Source of the DNA: CAIQPS01 sp964631965
GTDB taxonomy: Bacteria > Actinomycetota > Thermoleophilia > RBG-16-64-13
Length of the DNA: 20,466 nucleotides
Assembly: GCA_964631965.1 (NCBI GenBank)
Contig: CAZWAR010000056.1
Coordinates: 1-20,466, forward strand
Reading direction: 5' to 3'
The stretch's first letter is position 1. Each line of letters opens with the position of its first letter. The translations under genes were made by a program, and so were the position numbers. Below the pieces are notes generated by a model. The model did no database searches and was not told the DNA's origin. It was given only the letters and a program-made list of their open reading frames with translations. Of the stretch, positions 14,991-20,466 are shown one piece after another.

Positions 14991-15067
14991 CTACAAGTTC
15001 TAACGGTTTCTTCGGCAGCTAGGCCCGTCGGCCTTAGCGCCTGAGACTACCTTTGTCGCACTTGTAG
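14991..15067 (-). ncRNA. Candidate structured RNA leader of the CAP gene
   Basis: Read on the minus strand, CTACAAGT (15067-15060) pairs perfectly with ACTTGTAG (14998-14991), closing a 77-nt element. Inside is a long hairpin: GGC, GCTA, a bulged A and GGCC pair with GGCC, TAGC and GCC around the loop GACG. The unpaired parts include GCGACAAAGG on one side and GAAGAAACCG on the other, a layout like a riboswitch aptamer. It ends about 45 nt before the CAP start. I could not match it to any known riboswitch class from memory, so this is a structural candidate only. Confidence 0.35.
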
Positions 15068-15109
15068 AAGAGGAGCCGTGCCTGACATCCCCGCTTCCGT
15101 CACGGGCTA

Positions 15110-15225
15110 GAGAGGAGGGGGAAGGGCAGGCAACGGGCAAGACCGAACGGCTGCGAACATCAGCAGGAACGAGCAGGGCATGCGGCCACTGCGAACCACG
15201 AAAATCCAAACTTCCCTCTCCTCTC
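15110..15225. repeat. Imperfect 15-bp inverted repeat, purine/pyrimidine tracts
   Basis: GAGAGGAGGGGGAAG (15110-15124) pairs with CTTCCCTCTCCTCTC (15211-15225) at 14 of 15 positions; the exception is a G-T pair, tolerated as G-U in plus-strand RNA. The arms enclose 86 nt with no ORF of note. It could close a plus-strand small RNA or be chance pairing of low-complexity tracts. Confidence 0.4.
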
Positions 15226-15457
15226 GTTGGGCGCTGCGCTCTCGGGGAAGCGGCGACTCCTTGGGGTCACTACGCGCTCAACAGGCGCCATACTAGCAAA
15301 CGACCCGGCAGCGTTTCCAGACGGATTGCAGCAAGGCCTGCAGGGGGGCGGCCCCTACTGGGCTGGCAAGGATTCCGCCGCTCTGTGCCTCGCGTACGCC
15401 CCGTCCAAGAATGAGGGGCACGGAGCCGGCCTTCTCCTGGAGGGTCGGACAGTTCGC

Positions 15458-17254
15458 TCAGCGGCGGCGGACGATAGCGGCAAGCATGTCCTTGACTTCC
15501 GCGAGCTCCGGGGACCCCACGAGCCGGGCGACCGAGAGGTACGTGCCGCTACCGACGAGGACCCCGGCCACGACCCGGACGGCAAAACCGGCAGTCGACT
15601 CGGCCACCAGATGCGAGAGCCCCACATCAATCAACCAGATCGCCGCCCCGGTGACGGCCGACGCCCCGGCCACGCGGAGCAGGGAACCGGTCATCTTCGC
15701 CAGTCCCATGCGCCCGATCTTGCGCCGGAGCAGATAGAGGAGCACGAAAAAGTTGATGGTCAGGGATACCGTAGTCCCAAGAGCCAGCCCGCCTACCCCC
15801 ATGAACTGCATGAAGAGATAGGACAACCCGATGTTGATCACGACGGTAGCCACACTGATCTTTACCGGCGTGCGCGTGTCGTGGTAGGCATAGAAGACGC
15901 GGGTGAGAGTGTCTCTGCCGGCGTACACGTAGAGGCCGAGCAGCAGGAAGAGGAGCACCCATGCGGTGGGGCCGGTGTCAGCGGCGGTGAACTCGCCGTG
16001 CTGGAAGATGAGGCCGATAATCGCGAACCGCAGCAGGATGAACCCCACCATGACGGGAAGCAGGAGGAAAGCCATCAGCCGCAGAGCGAAGGACAGAGTG
16101 GTCTTGACCCGTTCGGGAGCCCTGGCCGCGACCTGCTCGGAGAGAAGTGGGAAGAGCGGCACGGTGATGCCCGCGACGAACAGGCCCAGGGGGAGCTGGA
16201 ACAGCTTGTCCGCGTAGCTGAGGCTCGAGACAGAACCCACGTCGAGCATGGAGCCCATGATCTGATCGGAGAAGATGGCCGTCGCACCTACCGCAGAGCC
16301 AATTAGCACCGGCCAAACCATGCCTGCGGCCTCCCGAAGCGCCGGATCACGCCACTGGATACGAGCCCGATACGGCACCTCCTGGTCGCGGATGCCGAAC
16401 ATTACCACCGCGAACCCAACGAGGTAGCTCACCGCAGTGCTGACCGCAAGGGAGGTGATCCCCAGGGGGCCGGCGAGCGCCACCATGACTACCAGAGCCA
16501 CCGCCCCCCCTACCACGGAAGAGAACGCAGCCAGTGCGAAGCGTCGCAGGGAATTGAGCATGCCGGTCACGAGACCGGTGAGGCCGGCGAACACGAAGCC
16601 GGTCATCACGAGGCGGAACAAATAGACGGCCAGGTCTTTGGTCCCCGAGCTGAAACCGAAGCCGATCAAGGGGACCAACCACGGCGCGACGACCACGAGG
16701 ATCACCGTGACCGCGACGAGCGCCAGACCGGCCACCTTGCCCATGTTCGCAAAAAGGCCGAGGGCATCCTCCTTCCGCCCTGTGGAGATCCGATGGCTGA
16801 AGAGAGGCACAAACGCCGCAACCAGGCCGCTGCTTACAACGAGGGCCAGCAAGTAGGGAAGCCGGTAGGCGAGGAAGAATGCGTCGGTCTCGGCCTGCCG
16901 ACCGAACAGATCGGCCATCACCACGTCGCGAACCAACCCCAGCAATCTACCGGTGAGCGTGGCGGCCAAGATGATCAGCGCGGCTCTGCCGACCACACCC
17001 CGCACCGAGCCCTCGCGAAACGTGCCAGCCTGGCCATCCCCGGACAGAGCCGTTCCTGACACGGACTCCACGGCGATAGCCGCCTGCTCGCCCGCAGCCA
17101 ACTCTGACTCCGCTCCGGCAGACACAAAGGCGCCGGCGTCCGATTCCTCCCCGGGAGCCATCGCTACGCCATCGGCGATCTCAATAGGAAGGGCGGCGTC
17201 GGAGGGTGTGGCCTCGGACCACCCTCCCACGTTGTCATCTCCGCGGCGCTTCAC
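15458..17254 (-). CDS. MurJ/MviN-family lipid flippase, divergent, with N-terminal extension
   Basis: A 598-residue polytopic membrane protein of the MOP superfamily, about 14 helices, which flips lipid-linked glycan precursors across the membrane. It starts at GTG 17254, overlapping the previous stop (GTGA), with GGGAGA seven bases upstream. Residues 1-84 are a soluble acidic Ala/Glu/Ser-rich extension absent from typical MurJ. Helix 1 carries GRLLG (R103) and VRD (R109), and TDAFF has D124; these match R18, R24 and D39 of Escherichia coli MurJ. The usual LLRRxFAEGA is LLALVVSSGL here, so R52 becomes A137 and E57 becomes S142; YADRLME becomes YADKLFQ, so R270 becomes K350 and E273 becomes Q353. 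TRTPVKISV and FQHGEFT are retained. The gene is last in the glycosyltransferase operon, so it may export that operon's lipid-linked glycan rather than lipid II. Confidence 0.88.
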   Translation of the reverse strand: MKRRGDDNVGGWSEATPSDAALPIEIADGVAMAPGEESDAGAFVSAGAESELAAGEQAAIAVESVSGTALSGDGQAGTFREGSVRGVVGRAALIILAATLTGRLLGLVRDVVMADLFGRQAETDAFFLAYRLPYLLALVVSSGLVAAFVPLFSHRISTGRKEDALGLFANMGKVAGLALVAVTVILVVVAPWLVPLIGFGFSSGTKDLAVYLFRLVMTGFVFAGLTGLVTGMLNSLRRFALAAFSSVVGGAVALVVMVALAGPLGITSLAVSTAVSYLVGFAVVMFGIRDQEVPYRARIQWRDPALREAAGMVWPVLIGSAVGATAIFSDQIMGSMLDVGSVSSLSYADKLFQLPLGLFVAGITVPLFPLLSEQVAARAPERVKTTLSFALRLMAFLLLPVMVGFILLRFAIIGLIFQHGEFTAADTGPTAWVLLFLLLGLYVYAGRDTLTRVFYAYHDTRTPVKISVATVVINIGLSYLFMQFMGVGGLALGTTVSLTINFFVLLYLLRRKIGRMGLAKMTGSLLRVAGASAVTGAAIWLIDVGLSHLVAESTAGFAVRVVAGVLVGSGTYLSVARLVGSPELAEVKDMLAAIVRRR

Positions 17255-19314
17255 GCGAGCGTCTCCCGGCCGTCTGGACCCGGCGGGGCAGAGCTGTGAA
17301 CGACTCTGCCGCCGGTCGTCATGACCCGATAGGCGTATCGCGGAAGCACCAACTGGCGGCGCAATCGCTTCGGGTCGCGAAGCAGGCGGTACAGCCACTC
17401 GACCCCGGCCCTCCGGACGGCCTCGGGGGCTCGAGCGGTGTTGCCTGCCCACACATCGAAGCTGCCGCCGATGCCGAGGGCCGCTCGGGCCCCCCATTCC
17501 TCCCGATAGCGGTAGAGCAGTATCTCCTGCCGGGGTGCACCCATGGCTACGAGGAGGACGTCTGCTCCTGACGCCCTCACCGCGGCGACCACTGATCGGT
17601 CCTCGTCGGGGAGGAAGTAGCCATCCCGGCAGCCGGCGATGCGCAGTCCGGGATGCTTCGCCTTCTGCCGACGGGCCGCCTCTTCGGCGACCCCGGGTCT
17701 TGCCCCCAGAAAGAAGACACTGAGACCGAGCCCGGCCGCTATTTCGAGGATCCGCTGCGCGAGGTCTATGCCGGCCACCCGCTCGACAGCCGGCTCGAAC
17801 ACTCCAACGGGACCCAGGCTACGCCGCGCTGCCCATACGGCCCCAACGCCATCCGGATAGCAGAGGTCGGCGGCGTGCAGGGCTTGGGCGGTCTCCGCAT
17901 TCTCAAGGGCCCGCATGACCAGTTCCGGGTTGAAGGAGACCGCGATGGTCGTGCGGCCCCCTGGGGCGGGAGCGATTGGCTCTCTCCCGCCCGCCGGCTG
18001 TTCCACAGCAGCCGCTGCGGACGACGAGCTGGGCGCGGCAGGCAAGGTACTCATCAGCCACTGAGCCCCTTCCTCCAGTCCGACGAGGTCCAAACGGAAT
18101 CCGAGGATTGATACGGCAGGGAAGGCCGACCGGGCGCGGCCATCACCGGGAACGGCTCGGGCGATCGTCGCCTCCACCAGGCTGGACATCTCCTCCACCC
18201 GCGCCTCCCAGGTCTCGCCGGCAACCGCCGCCGAGCGTCCCGCCCGAGCACCCGGGGAGTCGGCGGCCAGGGCAGCTCTTACGAGTGCCGGGTACTCTTC
18301 CGGCCGGCATGCCAAGGAGACCTTGTCCGCATGCGGGGCCAACTCCGGAAGAGCGGCGGCTACGACCGGGAGTCCGCCTGCCAGATACTCATAGAGCTTG
18401 AGAGGGAAGATGTTTCGAGTCAGCTCGTTCAGCTTGTAGGGGATGAGCGCCACATCCAGCGCTTTGAGGTAGGCGGGGAGTTCCGCCAGGGGCTTTCCGC
18501 CGAGCAAGTGGACGTTCGGGGGCCGGCGCAGCCGCTCCACGTCTACATCTCCGCGCACCACCGGCCCCACCAGCACGATCTGCCATGAGCGGTCGGCCGC
18601 GGAGAGGGCCTCGATGGCCGCGAGGTCGAGGCGCTCATCGTGCACGCCCACGACCCCGAGCCGTGGCGCCGGGATGGATGCTATATCGGCGGGAAGCGGA
18701 AGGCCGGGGTCGAGAGCCGTGGCGAAGTGTTCCACATCTGCCGCGTGAGGAACCCGGTGGACGTTCGGGTTGAGATCCTTCCGGGTCAGCCTTAGGTTTT
18801 CAGCCGACGTGAGCACAAGGTCGGCCCGGCGGGTGAGGTCGTCGTCGTACGCTTTCACCACCTCGGGCTTGATGAAGCCTGGGAACGCCGAGTGCTCGTC
18901 GACGCAGTGATAGACGACCGCTGCCGGCTTCACGTGATCTATCAGGTCGCAGGAGCCCGGCAGATAGGTCCACAGAACCGGGTCCCGCATCCCAATCTCG
19001 TGGAGTGCCCAGTTCACATAGCCGCCCAGAACCCGCTGGTTGGCCCTATTTATCCACGGATACATGTTGGCGAACGGCGAGAGCGGTGGAGGGGTGAGGA
19101 CCCAGAGTCCCGGCCGTGCCTTGCGCAATTCAGGCACCACAGCCGTCCACCGCTTCCACCTGGTGGGGACCTTGAACGGAGCGAGAGCGGTGACGGGCTC
19201 CTCCACGTAGAGCACCCGGTTGGTCTCGGCCAGCCTATACATAATCTGCTGCTTGCTCGTCCAGTGCGCCCCCCAGTCGAGGGAGGACATACAGACGATG
19301 TCGACGCCCCGCAT
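17251..19314 (-). CDS. Fusion of GT-B glycosyltransferase and WecG/TagA/CpsF transferase
   Basis: A 687-residue two-domain protein. Residues 1 to about 385 are a GT-B (GT4-like, TuaH-like) glycosyltransferase: MSSLDWGAHWTSKQQIMYRL at the N terminus, VVYHCVDEHSAFPGF, LGVVGVHDERLD and the donor-site IFPLKLYEYLAGGLPVV. From about residue 400 a WecG/TagA domain (family GT26) begins with VSILGFRLDLVGLEE, continues with FNPELVMRA (N462), CYPDGVG (D488, the expected catalytic aspartate), VERVAGIDLAQRI, FFLGARPGVAEEAA, VAMGAPRQE and IGGSFDVWAG, and ends in the amphipathic tail WLYRLLRDPKRLRRQ that docks TagA enzymes to membrane. GT26 enzymes add N-acetylmannosamine-type sugars to undecaprenyl-linked GlcNAc. 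A ~35-residue Ala/Ser/Pro/Gly insertion (about 422-456) splits the first strands of the GT26 domain. The ATG at 19314 shares one base with the previous stop; GGAGG lies eight bases upstream. Confidence 0.9.
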   Translation of the reverse strand: MRGVDIVCMSSLDWGAHWTSKQQIMYRLAETNRVLYVEEPVTALAPFKVPTRWKRWTAVVPELRKARPGLWVLTPPPLSPFANMYPWINRANQRVLGGYVNWALHEIGMRDPVLWTYLPGSCDLIDHVKPAAVVYHCVDEHSAFPGFIKPEVVKAYDDDLTRRADLVLTSAENLRLTRKDLNPNVHRVPHAADVEHFATALDPGLPLPADIASIPAPRLGVVGVHDERLDLAAIEALSAADRSWQIVLVGPVVRGDVDVERLRRPPNVHLLGGKPLAELPAYLKALDVALIPYKLNELTRNIFPLKLYEYLAGGLPVVAAALPELAPHADKVSLACRPEEYPALVRAALAADSPGARAGRSAAVAGETWEARVEEMSSLVEATIARAVPGDGRARSAFPAVSILGFRLDLVGLEEGAQWLMSTLPAAPSSSSAAAAVEQPAGGREPIAPAPGGRTTIAVSFNPELVMRALENAETAQALHAADLCYPDGVGAVWAARRSLGPVGVFEPAVERVAGIDLAQRILEIAAGLGLSVFFLGARPGVAEEAARRQKAKHPGLRIAGCRDGYFLPDEDRSVVAAVRASGADVLLVAMGAPRQEILLYRYREEWGARAALGIGGSFDVWAGNTARAPEAVRRAGVEWLYRLLRDPKRLRRQLVLPRYAYRVMTTGGRVVHSSAPPGPDGRETLA

Positions 19315-20466
19315 CACGCCCGCCTCCGCTGTCGCCAGCCTTCGCTGATCGATTGCGCGGCCAGGGCCCGCTCGTAAATGGCAATCGTGGTGCTCGCCGC
19401 CGCATCCGGCGAGAACCGTTCGGCGACAAGCGCGCGCCCGGCCGCTCCCTGGCGCGCGCGAAGCCCTGGGTCGAGCAGTAGTTCGACGAGCCGAGCCGCA
19501 ATCCCAGATGCGGCTGCAATCCGTTCGTCCTTTCGCTTCACCAGGAACCCCGTCACTCCTTCTTCGACCGTCTCCCGCAAACCGCCGACGGCCGTGGCGA
19601 CGACCGGCAGCCCAGCAGCCATGGCCTCGAGGACCGAGATCGGGATGCCCTCCGATTCGGAAGTAGTCGCGTAGACATCCAACTCCTCGAGCAGCGGTCG
19701 GGCTGGAACTACCCGGCCGAGGAACTGTACTCTCCCGGCGAGATCGGCCTCCGCGGCGCGGCGCTCCAACGCCGCGCGCTCCGGCCCCTCTCCCACGATG
19801 ACCGCCCTCACCTCCGGTACCGAAAGGGCGGTCAGAGCGACCGCCTCGAGCAGCAACCCCAGGTCTTTCACCAGCACCAACCGGGCGACGGTCCCGATGG
19901 TGGGGCGGCGATCGGGGGGTGCCGTGGGACACGCACCCTCGGACGCCCTTCGCCTCGCCCGTGCATCATGGGCAGACGTAATCGCGCCCCCCTCTGCCGG
20001 TTCAAGCCCAGGATGTACCACGTGCACCCGAGGTGCCGGTACGCCCTCGGCCACAAGCTTCCTAGCCAAGTCGGCGGAAACGCAACAGAAGGCATCGACG
20101 TTTCGCCGGGTCAGCCGGTCCATCTCGCCATAGGCCCAGGCCTGAAAACCGTTCGCATAGTCGAGGACCAGTTCGGAGTGTACCGTCGTGACGAGAATCG
20201 GCCTCGGCCGCATTCCCGGCACAAGCAGGCGCACCGGGATGTTGGCCCTCATGCCGTGGGTGTGCACCACATGCGGGTCCTCGCGGGAAAGGAAGCGGCG
20301 CAGCGGAGCCAGGACCCTCGGGTCCCAGGAATGGCTCATGGGGATGACCGTGTGGGGGAGGTGGCGGCCGCCGGCAGCCTCGGCCAGCCCGCCGCCGCCC
20401 AAACAGAGGAGATGAGCTTTACATCCCTGCCGACCAAGAGCAACCAGCAGCGGCAGCAGGTAGCTC
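19314..20466 (-). CDS. GT-B glycosyltransferase (GT4-like), 5' end outside window
   Basis: The frame stays open to the right edge of the window, reading SYLLPLLVALGRQGCKAHLL, the usual first helix and strand of a GT4 enzyme, so the start lies beyond 20466 and the TTG at 20402 is internal. The acceptor half shows VVHTHGMRANIPVRLL, VTTVHSEL and CVSADLARKLVAEGV; the donor half shows IGTVARLVLVKDLGLLLEAV, AVIVGEGPERAALE and the EX7E motif ESEGIPISVLE, followed by AMAAGLPVVATAVGGLRE. Enzymes of this type transfer a sugar from a nucleotide donor with retention of configuration, usually onto a lipid-linked or cell-wall acceptor. The stop (19316-19314) shares one base with the next ATG, so translation is coupled to the fusion protein. 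The donor sugar cannot be told from sequence. Confidence 0.92.
   Translation of the reverse strand, partial: SYLLPLLVALGRQGCKAHLLCLGGGGLAEAAGGRHLPHTVIPMSHSWDPRVLAPLRRFLSREDPHVVHTHGMRANIPVRLLVPGMRPRPILVTTVHSELVLDYANGFQAWAYGEMDRLTRRNVDAFCCVSADLARKLVAEGVPAPRVHVVHPGLEPAEGGAITSAHDARARRRASEGACPTAPPDRRPTIGTVARLVLVKDLGLLLEAVALTALSVPEVRAVIVGEGPERAALERRAAEADLAGRVQFLGRVVPARPLLEELDVYATTSESEGIPISVLEAMAAGLPVVATAVGGLRETVEEGVTGFLVKRKDERIAAASGIAARLVELLLDPGLRARQGAAGRALVAERFSPDAAASTTIAIYERALAAQSISEGWRQRRRA

Larger units (their letters stand above)
14946..15457. other. 512-bp non-coding region between the MurJ-like and CAP genes
   Basis: No credible gene is seen on either strand. Both flanking genes are on the minus strand, so this is the 3' region of the MurJ-like gene and the leader of the CAP gene. 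It contains the nested inverted repeats described separately (14991-15067 and 15110-15225) and a weak hairpin on the MurJ side at 15342-15356 (AGGGG, five bases, CCCCT). On the minus strand a small hairpin (CTGTC with GACAG, inner TGGC with GCCA) lies directly before the ribosome-binding site of the CAP gene. Confidence 0.6.

Noticed and set aside
14991..15067. Identification of the CAP leader as a cyclic di-GMP, glycine or SAM riboswitch
   Set aside because: Short matches (CTCAGGC, GCCGAAG) recall parts of known aptamers, but the order and conserved cores do not fit any class I can recall, so no class is claimed.
15227..16306. Plus-strand open frame of 359 codons over the end of the MurJ-like gene
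   Set aside because: Gly/Asp/Glu/His/Arg-rich shadow of a hydrophobic membrane protein gene; no domain or ribosome-binding site.
19315..19932. Upstream extension of the glycosyltransferase fusion frame
   Set aside because: The extra ~206 residues are Arg/Gly-rich and lie over the well-supported upstream glycosyltransferase in another frame; the ATG at 19314 gives a proper N terminus with a Shine-Dalgarno sequence.

Overview
The window is a high-GC (roughly 65%) stretch of a bacterial draft assembly; a run of 100 N marks a scaffold gap. The gene families present (VanW-domain proteins with peptidoglycan-binding repeats, a golvesin-like C-terminal domain, a zinc-ribbon protein, DUF1015, strong G/C bias at third codon positions, GTG/TTG starts, two likely leaderless transcripts) fit a member of the Actinomycetota, plausibly one of the deep, uncultured or anaerobic lineages rather than Streptomyces- or Mycobacterium-like taxa. 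That placement is an inference from gene content, not a phylogeny. Most of the genes act at the cell envelope.

Left part, plus strand (1-6513): two adjacent VanW-domain proteins (the first truncated by the window edge and lacking the family's GGGICQ motif, the second intact), then a two-gene ABC exporter, an ATPase and a polytopic membrane subunit that overlap by 8 bp. The ATPase appears to start on a non-standard ACG codon behind a perfect AAGGAG. A 463-bp gap (6514-6976) follows, with a hairpin and a protein-like antisense remnant.

Middle (6977-11646): a small zinc-ribbon protein (+); a minus-strand pair made of a coiled-coil protein and a DUF1828-like protein; a plus-strand pair of DUF1015 protein and NAD(P)-binding protein, the first with an extended -10 promoter placed for leaderless transcription; and a minus-strand YmdB-type phosphodiesterase. 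The 229-bp region between the divergent phosphodiesterase and the next plus-strand gene holds two perfect inverted repeats, one of which would bury the Shine-Dalgarno sequence of that gene.

Right part: a translationally coupled plus-strand pair (membrane-anchored propeller-like protein and secreted NlpC/P60-like hydrolase with golvesin-like domain) ends at a strong bidirectional terminator. From there everything is on the minus strand: a CAP-domain secreted protein interrupted by the assembly gap, a 512-bp leader/intergenic region with candidate RNA structures, and a tightly coupled three-gene operon (read right to left): a GT-B glycosyltransferase, a fusion of a second GT-B glycosyltransferase with a WecG/TagA transferase, and a MurJ/MviN-family flippase. 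This operon looks like part of a surface-glycan pathway: lipid-linked sugar assembly by the two glycosyltransferase proteins, followed by flipping. The flippase lacks several charged residues required in Escherichia coli MurJ, which suggests it may carry a different lipid-linked substrate. I regard this operon as the most interesting system in the window. I saw no tRNA, rRNA, CRISPR array, insertion sequence or phage gene.
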